From Megaleporinus macrocephalus (Eukaryota; Chordata; Actinopteri; Characiformes; Anostomidae), in contig CM038720.1 in the NCBI GenBank assembly GCA_021613375.1, positions 10,221,462 to 10,285,461 on the forward strand: a stretch of DNA of 64,000 bases, in the 5' to 3' direction. This document shows, in pieces, positions 45,741-56,725 of this stretch. Made by a program: the position numbers and the translations under genes. Below the pieces are notes generated by a model that saw only the letters and a list, made by a program, of their open reading frames with translations, did not search any database and was not told the DNA's origin. The first letter of the stretch is position 1. Each line of letters starts with the position of its first letter.

Positions 45741-46266
45741 TCTTTCTGTTGATTACCTGTAAATTTCAGTCCAGCTTTTTCATGCTGATCTTGGAGGAAA
45801 AAAAATTCTTTCAGGCTTTGTGCCTTGATCCTTTGTGCTCAGGTGGTCCCACGACTTTCATATTTGCAGACGTATTTGCACAGATGGTGGTACCCTCAGT
45901 TGTTTAAAAGTTGCTCATATGGAGGATCCAGACCTAGTGGAGTCCATATTTATGTATTTATTTATTTTTCCGGAGGTCTAGGCTGAGTTACTGGGATTAA
46001 GCATATAGCACAAAAGTCACTGGCTATAATAAAAAGAAAAGTCATTAAAACACAGTTCATTTTGTACCGTTTTTCATGGGTCACAGTTTCGAGCAAGAAC
46101 TCTGAAACTTTGAAGGATTATGGAGGCTATACACGAACAGTGCACTTGAGCTTCTGCGACCAATCATAAATACAGCATTCATTCAAACAGTTTTTCTCCA
46201 TAGAAAATGAATAGGAAATGAAATGAATTGAATAAATGTTGAAAATTAAAATCTAACTGTCAGAAA
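45741..46266. other. Non-coding stretch
   Basis: Bases just right of 45740 may still be transposon-derived. No other feature. Confidence 0.4.
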
Positions 46267-46537
46267 TTGCACTGCCTCTCACAGACGTTACTAATAGACT
46301 TACATATATACTAGCATACATATACATACATATATTAGCAACCACCTGGGATACTGGAGCAACCACTTATCAACACATCAGCAATCACTTGGAATAACAA
46401 AACAGCAACCTACCAACACACCAGTAACCGCCTGGAATACCACAGCAATGTCGAAGTGACACCAAACTTTCTAGTTGCAAAATACTAATTTACTGATACA
46501 ATGATAATTATAGCATGCATTTATGTTTTTGGATGCA
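46267..46537 (+). repeat. Local duplication, copy 1
   Basis: Matches 48111-48386 over about 270 bases with few differences. It begins at the ACTGCCTCTCACAGACGTTA segment and ends at TATGTTTTTGGATGCA. It contains short ATACATA repeats. There is no coding frame. Confidence 0.9.
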
Positions 46538-46726
46538 TCTACGAACACATTGCTGTAGAAGCTAACATGAATAATGTCAAATAATATCACAAAGCTGTTT
46601 CAATTCAAAACTTTATATTCTTATATCCCTTTTTATATCAGCTAACTTGGTTATATCAAAAATTATACCAAACTATGGTTTTCCAATAACCATACCATTC
46701 TAATCACCCCTTTGTAACTGTATGAT

Positions 46727-46972
46727 ATCTATGCTGTCCAAAAGAAAACCATGGATCTCAATGTTGGTCTATTTTCACTTTTCCACATCATTTGAACACA
46801 ATAGCTGCCGTCTACATTGGGTAAAAAATTCATGATGAATGGACCAATAGAAATGCTCCAGAATCACTTGGAAAAATGTTCGGTTCTATTGACTTACATG
46901 GAAAGTTAAGACAGTTTTTGTTCTCTCCTGTAAAGTTGATTTTAGAGATATTCATTAAACAGCAATGACATG
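46727..46972 (-). mobile_element. MITE family A copy
   Basis: The left end is CTATGCTGTCCAAAAGAAAA. TTCATGATGAATGGACCAAT, AGAAATGCTCCAGAATCAC and TTTTTGTTCTCTCCTGTAAAG are inside. The right end is CATTAAACAGCAATGACATG. It is near full length. Confidence 0.8.
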
Positions 46973-47383
46973 TAAATAAAAAACATAAACATTTCAATGA
47001 TAAAGGTTCTATAACTCATCTGTTATAATACTGTCCATGTTGCTTGCTCTCTCCAGCAGATGAGGCTGTCTGTTACACGGTTCTGTTCATTGGGTACGGA
47101 TTGATCAGCGTGTCCGGCTGATGGAGGTGGGAGTGTGGGATAGTAATGGCTCTCTGTATCTATTGGATTATGGGAGGGATTTTGGCTGGCATTAAGCTGT
47201 GGGGCCATAGACAGTCAGCCAGCAGCCGGGACACTGGATGCTTGCTGTGTCCGGGAACACACACACACACACACGCGCACACACACATACACACTCAAAC
47301 GGATACCTGCGCATGTACACTCAGACTGCTGTGCTCCACTGTGAGTACCTGGAGGGAGACAGGAAGAGACAGGTCACTGCAAA
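46973..47383. other. Low-copy stretch upstream of a possible first exon
   Basis: GC-richer from 47030 to 47380, with a CA run broken by CG at 47259-47293. No TATA box or clear start signal could be assigned. Confidence 0.35.
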
Positions 47384-47407
47384 ATGAACCTCTTCTGCTT
47401 CACCCTG
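47384..47407 (+). CDS. Possible first coding exon (tentative)
   Basis: The ATG at 47384 has A at -3 (AAAATGA). It is followed by eight codons, MNLFCFTL, and a strong donor CTG|GTAAGA at 47408. The exon ends in phase 0, the phase needed at the acceptor before 52149. Joining them would give an open frame beginning MNLFCFTLEGSTDSLYEPP. Short frames followed by a donor occur often by chance, so this is only a candidate start. No upstream promoter is visible. Another upstream exon could equally feed 52149. Confidence 0.3.
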
Positions 47408-47479
47408 GTAAGAGAAAGTTTCCGGCTGGGTTTTTTTTTTTTTTTGCTTCGTGTCTGTGTGTGAATACTGACAGGCTGG

Positions 47480-47730
47480 CTGAGGAAAACGCTGTATGAC
47501 AGGTAGTGAATGTGTGACAGACAGAATCCCTGTATTTCACTATAGGGCAGGTCCACTACTATAGGATAAATATAATTTCTGAAATTGTCTATATGACAGG
47601 AAGGAGTTGTATAATAAATATAGTACAATATGATGCCTGTATTTCTCTGTATGAGAGGTGGTACCTAATGGACAAATATGATACCTGTAACTGTCTATAT
47701 GACAGGTATTGATTATATGATAATATAATA
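47480..47730 (+). repeat. Degenerate tandem repeat, about 55-60 bp
   Basis: Repeated phrases CCTGTATTTCTCTGTATGAG, ATACCTGTAACTGTCTATAT and GACAGGTA recur with loose spacing. The same phrases resume at 47936-48105 and more weakly at 48500-48670. A family A MITE splits the array. Confidence 0.55.
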
Positions 47731-47734
47731 ATAT

Positions 47735-47935
47735 ATCTCAATTTTTATCGATTTTGAGTTTTCTACATCATTTGAACACGCCACATTGTGTGAGAATTTC
47801 ATGATGAATGGACCAATAGAAGTGCTCGAAAATAGCTCGAAGAAAATTTTGGTTCCATTGACTTCTATTGAAAGTAAAGTAGGTTTTTGGTCTTTCCTGT
47901 AAAGTTGCAATTTTGGAGATACTTATTTTTCATTG
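47735..47935 (-). mobile_element. MITE family A copy inside a degenerate array
   Basis: CATGATGAATGGACCAATAG, TTTGGTTCCATTGACTTCTA and GTTTTTGGTCTTTCCTGTAA match the family in reverse. The left end is replaced by A+T-rich sequence. Confidence 0.75.
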
Positions 47936-48105
47936 TTTATGTCTCCATATGTTACTAATATGAGGCCTGTACTTTAGTATTGCATGTATGACTAATATCA
48001 TGTCTGTATTTCTATATATGACATGTACTGCCTGTATGATGTAATGCTACATGTAGTTCCTATATAACTAATATAATGCCTGTACTTGTCTATATGATAG
48101 GTGGC
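47936..48105 (+). repeat. Degenerate tandem repeat, continuation
   Basis: ATGAGGCCTGTACTTTAGTA, ATCATGTCTGTATTTCTATA and ATAATGCCTGTACTTGTCTA are the same phrase type as at 47480-47730. Confidence 0.55.
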
Positions 48106-48110
48106 ACAAA

Positions 48111-48386
48111 TTACACTGCCTCTCACAGACGTTACTAATAGACTTACATATATACTAGCATACATACATACATTACACATATACATACATATATTAGCAA
48201 CCACCTGGGATACTGAAGCCACCACCTATTAACACTTGGGCAATAACAAAGCAGCAACCTACCAACACATCAGTAACCGCCTGGAATACCACAGCAATGT
48301 CCAAGTGACACCAAACTTTCTAGTCGCAAAATACTAATTTACTGATACAATAATAATTATAGCATGCATTTATGTTTTTGGATGCA
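48111..48386 (+). repeat. Local duplication, copy 2
   Basis: The second copy of 46267-46537 in the same orientation, about 1.85 kb away. It has a slightly longer TACATACA tract and a short deletion near 48232. Confidence 0.9.
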
Positions 48387-49231
48387 GACTATGCTCAGCA
48401 TTGGCCTAACTGTTTGCATAATATACAGCTGTTTGCTTGTGATGACTAATCATTACCTGTAGCTGTGTGTGTGATTCCTTCTTCAGCCTTTCCATTGAAC
48501 TCACCTATATGTGAAATATAATGCTTCTGTTGATCTGTGTGTGTATGACTTTATATATGTGCCTGCATAACATATTTAATGTTTATATTAATCTATATTA
48601 CAAATATCATGCTTGTGTTTATCAGTATTACAGGCAGTATGACAAATACAGTGACTCTGTTTCTGTTTACATGTTTCAAGGTCAATGGTTATTTATAGGC
48701 CGGGGCTTTTCTGAACGTGACTGCCTCTGTTTGTGTTGGTTGATTTTGAGATCAGATTAATGATGTTATTAATAGAGGCCCAGGCTTTGCTTCCTGACTT
48801 GCCGCTGCTCTTCTAATGTTATATTTATGCCGTATCTACGACTAAACATGGTCTTATTTGTTGTCAGTCCATGACACCCGCGAACCTTGCAATCTTGCAG
48901 GTGCTTTTCTCACCTGAAAAGGTGCGAATCAAGACTAACACCTTGCACCGAGGTGTGAAAAGTTGAAAGTGGATGGCAAAACACGTTATTGAGTAGGATT
49001 AATGAGAAGCAGTGTGCATGAGAGCTCCTTACAGGAGATCATGGATGGTCAGGCTATGCTGAGGGGAGCATGTCCTATTGATGGATTAGCAGGTAATCAG
49101 CTCCCTGTGTGCACGACTGGAATGCTGCATGGTCAGGCAGCGGCAGCTCAGCGTGCTCTGTGCAGGAGGGATGTCATTATGGATGTCGAGGTGCACCATG
49201 CAGCTTGGCAGTTGAAATATCCTGTTTTCGT
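48387..49231. promoter_or_regulatory. Low-copy stretch, possible regulatory island (48670-49210)
   Basis: 48670-49210 is repeat-free with TTATTTATAGGCC, CAGATTAATGATG and TTATTAATAG words, and ends in a balanced-composition block. A segment 49026-49083 is bounded by AG and GT and is open, but its phase (0-1) does not fit the exon at 52149, so it is not called an exon. Confidence 0.2.
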
Positions 49232-49590
49232 GTGTACTGGCCACTTTATTTGAAACACCTCCCTTAAAGATGCACTTTGCTGGAGCTCTAGTTGATCAGT
49301 AGTCAGTTTTTCACCACAGATCCACTTCTAGCTGGTGGACCACTCTGACCACCAGTAGTAGCAGTAACACTGACCCCAGCAACACTCATACCAGCACCAC
49401 ACACACACACACACTACCATGTGAGGGTCACTGCTGTGCTGAAAATGGACCACCACCCAAATAATATCAGGTCAACAGCGGCCCAATAACTCCATTAACT
49501 TATGATCTGTGCTCTGTAACTATGGTAATAAACATGAAGTGGACAGTGACTGGAGGTAGAATGTAGGTGGTGGAAGTATGGATGGTGAAA
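49232..49590 (+). mobile_element. DNA transposon family C copy, left part
   Basis: GTGTGTACTGGCCACTTTAT plus TTGAAACACCTCCCT is the left end. The core GTCACTGCTGTGCTGAAAAT, with ACCACCACCCAAATAATATC, is shared with family B. The right end is absent or too diverged. Confidence 0.65.
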
Positions 49591-49940
49591 GTATGCTAGT
49601 CTCAGAGTCAGGGGTCTTTTTAATGCATCCTTTTTCTCTCTGATGAAGCCCCCAATAGATGAATTAGATCCATATTTTTATTTCTGCATAATTCAATCTT
49701 TAAGATGTTAAAATAAAGTGTAAACAAAACCATTTAGAGACTGATTTGATGTGAAATGCTCTGTTTTAAACATACTAAGCAGGTAAGTACTACTCACTAT
49801 GGTGGTAAATGGAACCAGACGTCTGAAGAGTTTTATCACAGTTTAATCACAAAATGTTATTATATCAACTGTTACAAACATTGTGCCTGATGCCCGAGAC
49901 ACTTTTTTATGTTTTTTTTATGTATTGAACTGATGCATTT
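49591..49940. repeat. Probable piece of an unclassified repeat
   Basis: 49685-49775 (ATAATTCAATCTTTAAGATG, TGTGAAATGCTCTGTTTTAA) resembles 8525-8600. The remainder is unremarkable. Confidence 0.35.
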
Positions 49941-50192
49941 CGTTAATGTCCAAAGAAAAACAAGTATCGTCAAAATCGAAGTTTTACAGGAGAGAACAAA
50001 AACCGCCTTTACTCTCAATGTAAGTCAATAGAACCTGAAATATTCCCAAGCTATTTTGGAGCGTTTCTATTAGTCCATTCATCATGAAATTTTCAAACAA
50101 TGTAAACAGCAGCTACTGTGTTCAAACCATGCTGAAAAAAAACACGACAAAATTGGAGATTCATGTTTTTCTTCGGACAGCAACAATATTTT
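49941..50192 (+). mobile_element. MITE family A, near full length
   Basis: The left end is CGTTAATGTCCAAAGAAAAA. The interior is TTTACAGGAGAGAACAAAAA, GTAAGTCAATAGAACCTGAA, TTTTGGAGCGTTTCTATTAG and AATGTAAACAGCAGC. The right end is TTTTTCTTCGGACAGCAACA. Confidence 0.85.
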
Positions 50193-51421
50193 TGGCCATT
50201 GTACGGCAAAATAGTCTCCAATGAAAACATATTTTTTCTGAGATTTTACCAGGACTAACATTATATATAAACACTTAAAAGATTTGACATCAAACCACTT
50301 TGAACAATATTAATTACTTCTTAATGTTTCAATGATGCAGAAATTTTGAAACATTTGGTGGAATTCCCCCTGAATACTGCTGTTGTCTGGTAGTTGGTAT
50401 GTTAATTAAGGGGGATGAGCATTATCTAAATGGAGAGGAGGTGCAGTCCTTTGTTCTCAGAGCTCCAGGATTGAGCAGTTCCTTGAGCTTTAATCAGAAG
50501 TGTGACCTTCCTTCTTAAACTGGCACCCGGCACCCGTCATGCCGTCATCCAGTCTTTCCATTCCAGACATGGTGGAGCTTTTAAAGAGAAAATCAACTGT
50601 ACACAACTTTCCCCAGATTTAGGTGATCAACTCAGATGCGTTTGCTGTTCAGACTTTGCTTCTGTAGTTAGCGACAAAGCCAATAAACACTAGAAGTCCC
50701 TAGAACTTCTCTCAACATGCTCAAACCACAACCAGGGCTTCATTAATAAGGTTGTACAGAGTTGTCAACTTGGTTTTAGCACACATTGCTGAGACTTGCT
50801 GAGAACTATAGACATGAACAAGGCCTTCATGCTGACATATAGACTCTATGCTGACATATATCTATAAAAACTAATGATTAACATTTACTCATAGAAAGAA
50901 CCAAGAGAAATCATGACCATATTCTGTGGTGTCCAAAGGCTGCATGACGTGCATGCACACTTTAGGGAATCACAGTTCAACACAACGACACCTGCAGTCT
51001 AAAACAGCTCCCTGCTGCAAGTTTTGTTCATAAGTTTAGTCATACTGCGCAACCTTAATGAGGATGCAGTTCGAGTGAGGTTGGAGAAGCTTTGATGATG
51101 TAGTAGTGGATAAGATTTGGGTGACTATTGACTTCTAGTGTTTTATTAGAAGCGCTCATAGCCTCTTTAAAACTAAGGAAACAACATTTAGGCACCAATC
51201 ATGGTTTGATTGATTGACTACATCTGACTAATTGTGTGCATTTGATTGATCAAAATAATTATAGGCTATGAGGTTTAGACACTGTGGCTTTGTCTCTGTG
51301 TTTCTAGGAACCTATACTTTCAGGGCACATTGTTTCTTTATTAAATTTTCCTAAAACTACTCCATGCCCCAGTGATTTAAGTGTTTCAGCCTCATATTGC
51401 CTTAATCATGTCTCCTTAGCA

Positions 51422-51458
<37 letters not shown>

Positions 51459-52148
51459 CATATGATATGTTCAGTGGACTCATTAAGCAATAATGATACT
51501 ATTTCTATCATGCCCTCGTCAACCCACCCTCACCATTGCCCCTTTACAGACCCCCTGATATCATCTTACCATCTTATGAGCGTTTCACTATTGTATTAGC
51601 TCTAAAGTAGTAAACTGAGTAAACATAAATTGGTAGCTCTAACATCAGCAGCAGAACCTGCCCAGAACCCTGTTTGGTGCATTTTGTTTATTAACAAAAT
51701 TATTAATATTAATATGTGATTTTTCAAATCCTACTGTTAAAACACACCACTATATGAACAGGTTTGTCAATGCTTTCAACAGCATTGCGCCCTTGTGCTG
51801 CTTGTTAATGTTGGAGTGGGGCTGAAAATGGATTACAGCACTGCCATCTAGTGGTCAGAGGTTTAAACACACCACACAATGATTCACTGTCTGCCAGGAA
51901 TCTGTGTATCGATACTGTGTTGTTGAGAATCGATACAGTATCACCAAACATAACATCCCGATATTCGATATTTCGATATTATCTTACACCCCTATTGTTG
52001 ACATTTGTGCCCAGCGGCCTCGTCAGACCGTGATCCATCCCTGGGTTTGATGCATCATGTAGAGAGCTGATGGGAAGCTACAATGCAGGGGTTTCTATTA
52101 AAGAGTGCCGTTCAAACCATCCTCACCTTCCTCTGCTTTCTGGTGCAG
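50193..52148. other. Non-coding stretch upstream of the first firm exon
   Basis: No exon seen. A TA run is at 51424-51452. 51895-51990 has ATCGATACTGTG, GAGAATCGATACAGTATC and CGATATTCGATATTTCG words, probably part of a CGATA-rich fish MITE. The last 100 bases include a pyrimidine-rich tract leading to the acceptor at 52147-52148. Confidence 0.45.
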
Positions 52149-52295
52149 GAGGGCTCCACAGACAGCCTGTATGAGCCGCCCCAGAGAAGATGCGGTGGGC
52201 AGGAGTTCAGTCCGGTGCCCAGGAGGAGACCCTGCAGCCCCAAGTGTCTGGTGGACAGCAGCAAGTGGGGTGGCTCTGCGCCCTGCATCGCCTTG
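52149..52295 (+). CDS. Coding exon 1 (of six seen), unrecognised protein
   Basis: It follows the acceptor CTTTCTGGTGCAG and ends at the donor TTG|GTGAGC. The 147 bases give 49 codons with no stop, phase 0 at both ends. The sequence begins EGSTDSLYEPPQRR and continues with FSPVPRRRPCSPKCLVD. The composition is rich in Pro, Arg, Ser and Cys and looks like a linker or disordered region with possible phosphorylation sites. I do not recognise a family. The base composition is clearly higher in G+C than the flanks, as expected of an exon. The next coding segment is 3.8 kb away across a large minisatellite. Confidence 0.8.
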
Positions 52296-52688
52296 GTGAG
52301 CACCTCTTGCTCTTTCTAAGACAAACACTCCCGCATGAGTATCTTTTCTCCACACCTGCGTGAACACAGACTATTTCATGCACGACTGAGTCACGTTTCC
52401 GGAGCCGCTGGTGCGCTGGACAGGGGAGGACATTAATAAGCATAAGTGTCTGCCATCTGCACCATGCATGATTAATCTATTGTACAAAGCAGCAGCAGCA
52501 GACCGCATCTGCGCTACATTCATCAGGGAAATGACCGAACTCTGCTGCTATTTGCTGGAGTGTCACCTGAATCATTCAAGCACTTGTAAAATTCAGGGGG
52601 CGAATGATGGAGGGGTCGGCCAGAGAGGCTGTGCTTATAATTAAGACTCTTGTAAAGAGAAATGAGACTGCAGGTTGAGGGCGTTCAG
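52296..52688. other. Intron sequence before the minisatellite
   Basis: Low-copy sequence with short open frames on both strands that carry no motif. Confidence 0.5.
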
Positions 52689-55484
52689 GGTAGTGTAACA
52701 GTTTACCTGTACACAGGTAGGTGAAGGTATTGTTACAGTTTACATGTACACAGGTACACAGTTTATCTGTACACAGGTAGGTGAAGGTAGTGTTACAGTT
52801 GACCTGTACACAGGTAGGTGAAGGTAGTGTTACAGTTTACCTGTACACAGGTAGGTGAAGGTAGTGTTACAGTTTACCTGTACACAGGTACACAGTTTAT
52901 CTGTACACAGGTAGGTGAAGGTATTGTTACAGTTTACATGTACACAGGTACACAGTTTACATGTACACAGGTAGGTGAAGGTAGTGTTACAGTTTACCTG
53001 TACACAGGTAGGTGAATGTAGTGTTACAGTTTACATGTACACAGGTACACAGTTTATCTGTACACAGGTAGGTGAAGGTAGTGTTACAGTTTACCTGTAC
53101 ACAGGTAGGTGAAGGTATTGTTACAGTTTACCTGTACACAGGTAGGTGAAGGTATTGTTACAGTTTACCTGTACACAGGTAGGTGAAGGTAGTGTTATAG
53201 TTTATTTGTACACAGGTAGGTGAAGGTGGTGTTACAGTTTACCTGTACAAAGGTACACAGTTTATCTGTACACAGGTAGGTGAAGGTATTGTTACAGTTT
53301 ACATGTACACAGGTAGGTGAAGGTAGTGTTACAGGTTACATGTACACAGGTAGGTGAAGGTATTGTTACAGTTTACCTGTACACAGGTAGATGAAGGTAG
53401 TGTTACAGTTTACCTGTACACAGGTAGGTGAAGGTGGTGTTACAGTTTACATGTACACAGGTAGGTGAAGGTAGTGTTACAGTTTACATGTACACAGGTA
53501 GGTGAAGGTAGTTTTACAGTTTACATGTACACAGGTAGGTGAAGGTAGTGTTACAGGTTACATGTACACAGGTAGGTGAAGGTATTGTTACAGTTTACCT
53601 GTACACAGGTAGGTGAAGGTAGTGTTACAGTTTCCCTGTACACAGGTAGGTGAAGGTGGTGTTACAGTTTACATGTACACAGGTAGGTGAAGGTAGTGTT
53701 ACAGTTTACCTGTACACAGGTAGGTGAAGGTGGTGTTACAGTTTACCTGTACACAGGTAGGTGAAGGTAGTGTTACAGTTTACCTGTACACAGGTAGGTG
53801 AAGGTAGTGTTACAGTTTACATGTACACAGGTAGGTGAAGGTGGTGTTACAGTTTACCTGTACACAGGTAGGTGAAGGTGGTGTTACAGTTTACCTGTAC
53901 ACAGGTAGGTGAAGGTAATGTTACAGTTTACCTGTACACAGGTAGGTGAAGGTGGTGTTACAGTTTACCTGTACACAGGTAGGTGAAGGTAGTGTTACAG
54001 TTTACCTGTACACAGGTAGGTGAAGGTAGTGTTACAGTTTACATGTACACAGGTAGGTGAAGGTGGTGTTACAGTTTACCTGTACACAGGTAGGTGAAGG
54101 TAATGTTACAGTTTACCTGTACACAGGTAGGTGAAGGTGGTGTTACAGTTTACATGTACACAGGTAGGTGAAGGTAGTGTTACAGTTTACCTGTACACAG
54201 GTAGGTGAAGGTAGTGTTACAGTTTACATGTACACAGGTACACAGTTTACCTGTACACAGGTAGGTAAAGGTAGTGTTACAGTTTACCTGTACACAGGTA
54301 GGTGAAGGTAGAGTTACAGTTTACCTGTACACAGGTAGGTGAAGGTAGTGTTATAGTTTATTTGTACACAGGTAGGTGAAGGTAGTGTTACAGTTTACCT
54401 GTACACAGGTAGGTGAAGGTAATGTTACAGTTTACCTGTACACAGGTAGGTGAAGGTAGTGTTACAGTTTACCTGTACACAGGTAGGTGAAGGTAGTGTA
54501 ACAGTTTACCTGTACACAGGTAGGTGAAGGTAGTGTTACAGTTTACCTGTACACAGGTAGGTGAAGGTAGTGTTACAGTTTACCTGTACACAGGTAGGTG
54601 AAGGTAGTGTTACAGTTTACCTGTACACAGGTAGGTGAAGGTAGTGTTACAGTTTACATGTACACAGGTACACAGTTTACCTGTACACAGGTAGGTGAAG
54701 GTAGTGTTACAGTTTACCTGTACACAGGTAGGTGAAGGTAGAGTTACAGTTTACCTGTACACAGGTAGGTGAAGGTAGTGTTATAGTTTATTTGTACACA
54801 GGTAGGTGAAGGTAGTGTTACAGTTTACCTGTACACAGGTAGGTGAAGGTAATGTTACAGTTTACCTGTACACAGGTAGGTGAAGGTAGTGTTACAGTTT
54901 ACCTGTACACAGGTAGGTGAAGGTAGTGTAACAGTTTACCTGTACACAGGTAGGTGAAGGTAGTGTTACAGTTTACCTGTACACAGGTAGGTGAAGGTAG
55001 TGTTACAGTTTACCTGTACACAGGTAGGTGAAGGTAGTGTTACAGTTTACCTGTACACAGGTAGATGAAGGTAGTGTTATAGTTTATTTGTACACAGGTA
55101 GGTGAAGGTGGTGTTACAGTTTACCTGTACACAGGTAGGTGAAGGTAATGTTACAGTTTACATGTACACAGGTAGGTGAAGGTAGTGTTACAGTTTACCT
55201 GTACACAGGTAGGTGAAGGTAGTGTTACAGTTTACCTGTACACAGGTAGGTGAAGGTAGTGTTATAGTTTATTTGTACACAGGTAGGTGAAGGTAGTGTT
55301 ATAGTTTACCTGTACACAGGTAGGTGAAGGTAGTGTTACAGTTTACATGTACACAGGTAGGTGAAGGTAGTGTTACAGTTTACCTGTACACAGGTAGGTG
55401 AAGGTAGTGTTACAGTTTCCCTGTACACAGGTAGGTGAAGGTAGTGTTACAGTTTACATGTACACAGGTAGGTGAAGGTAGTGT
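52689..55484 (+). repeat. 37-bp minisatellite array in an intron, about 75 units
   Basis: The unit is GGTAGGTGAAGGTAGTGTTA plus CAGTTTACCTGTACACA. Variants have GTATTG, GTGGTG or GTAATG, ACATG for ACCTG, and TATAGTTTATTTG. Some units are interrupted by a 23-bp short form, GGTACACAGTTTATCTGTAC plus ACA. Two stretches (54218-54390 and 54648-54820) repeat the same series of variants with an offset of 430. Each unit carries CAGGTAGGT, close to a consensus 5' splice site on the gene's sense strand. Confidence 0.97.
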
Positions 55485-55485
55485 A

Positions 55486-55610
55486 GAAAGGGGTCTACTC
55501 CAAGGACTCTTGTTGGTATAGTGTAAGGTGGTTAACCAGGTGGGGAATTGAACCCCACTCTACAGAATGGAGGGCAGCAGTGTAACCCACTACACTACAG
55601 TAACCACCTC
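55486..55610 (-). mobile_element. tRNA-type SINE head
   Basis: The antisense read has an A-box-like TAGTGTAGTGGGTTACACTG and a B-box GGGTTCAATTCCCC, then a short body ending at the minisatellite edge. No tail was seen, so this is only the tRNA-related region of a SINE. Confidence 0.6.
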
Positions 55611-55734
55611 CACACCCACCTATTTTGCTGTAGCTCTATGACTCCTACTTAAGCTTTTCATTAGAATTGTCATATACCTACAGTCATATAAAATATTGTG
55701 TGCCTCTAGTAAAATACAATGGTTTTGGTTTAAG

Positions 55735-56045
55735 ATTTAATTTCACAGATGTGCAAAGGCCATGTGCACTAATGCACTTTCCCCCATACCATCATGCATA
55801 CTGGCTGTGCTGATAACAAGCGGATGGTCGCTCCTCTCTTTAGCCCAGAGGACACGGCACCCACGATTCCAAAAACCATGACAGTCCACAGGACACTTTA
55901 GCTCAGTCCATCCTGAGTTAGCATTTCTGGATGTGTTTATATCTGGTTTCTTCTCATCATAGTCGTTTTTTACCTGCATTTGTGGATGCAATGAAGAACC
56001 GTGTTCGCAGATGATGGTTTTTGGAAGTGTTTCCAAACAAATGCA
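55735..56045. mobile_element. DNA transposon relic, same family as 39520-40333
   Basis: AGCCCAGAGGACACGGCACC, CACGATTCCAAAAACC, ACAGTCCACAGGACAC and CTCAGTCCATCC are hallmarks of the interior of a common fish element. Its ends are missing. It stops less than 60 bases before the next exon. Confidence 0.6.
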
Positions 56046-56102
56046 GTCATTTCACCACAGAATCGTGTCGGAAATGTTCTTCCTTTCTTTCTCACCCATC
56101 AG

Positions 56103-56164
56103 GAGCTTCCCCAGACGCCCACAAGCCAGCTTATTAGAGCGGATTTGAAGAAAACAAAGAGAAA
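56103..56164 (+). CDS. Coding exon 2 of the unrecognised gene
   Basis: The acceptor is TTTCTCACCCATCAG and the donor AAA|GTAAGT, a near-perfect 5' site. The 62 bases enter in phase 0 and leave in phase 2. They encode ELPQTPTSQLIRADLKKTKR plus a split Lys codon. The end is strongly basic (KKTKRK) and could serve as a nuclear localisation or lipid/nucleic-acid contact patch, but this is speculation. The acceptor tract is pyrimidine-rich. Confidence 0.8.
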
Positions 56165-56481
56165 GTAAGTGATTTTATATGTTCCACAGTGCCTGCTGGC
56201 CTATTACAGCTACCTCACGCTAAGCTCAAGTGAAAGTGCTGTAGCAATGCCAAGTTCAGCTAACCTTCAGGGAGCTAATTCTTTAAGTAGAAGCTTTCAG
56301 CCTGGCCGCCGCTAACACTTCAGCCTGTGTTTTATGACCACAGTGTGAGTGCAAGTCCCTCTGCAGCTACCCTGGACAGAGCTCATTGGAAATAGGGTTT
56401 TTGTCGTTTTTGCATGTAATCCAGTGACGCCAGGGCGAACACAGACACCTGTGCTGTAGCCTTGTTTGTGATTATGAGTCA
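56165..56481. other. Intron sequence
   Basis: Low-copy. No further exon seen. Confidence 0.5.
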
Positions 56482-56725
56482 CGTGGCTCTCCAAAGAAAA
56501 ACAAGTATCTCTAAAACTAGAGATTTACAGGAGAGGCCAAAAACAGCTTTACTTGCAATGTAAGTCAATGGAACCAGAACTTTTTCAATGCTATTTTGGA
56601 GCATTTCTATTGGTCCATTCATCATGAAAGTTGTACAGAATATAAAGAACTGCTGTCATGTGTATGTAATATAGAAAAATTTTAAAAATAATCAAAAATT
56701 GGCATGTTTTTTCTGGAAGAGTATA
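56482..56725 (+). mobile_element. MITE family A, near full length, intronic
   Basis: GGCTCTCCAAAGAAAAACAA, TTTACAGGAGAGGCCAAAAA, GTAAGTCAATGGAACCAGAA and TTTTGGAGCATTTCTATTGG, then a right end TTTTTTCTGGAAGAGTATAT. Confidence 0.8.

Noticed and set aside
49026..49083. Possible exon bounded by TTACAG and GTAATC
   Set aside because: It would leave in phase 1, which does not fit the phase-0 acceptor at 52149. No partner exon was seen.
52098..52443. Minus-strand open frames over the exon at 52149-52295
   Set aside because: They are shadows of the GC-rich exon. Only the + strand has matching splice borders and phase continuity.
52689..55484. CRISPR array
   Set aside because: Units follow each other directly without unique spacers, and the sequence is vertebrate.
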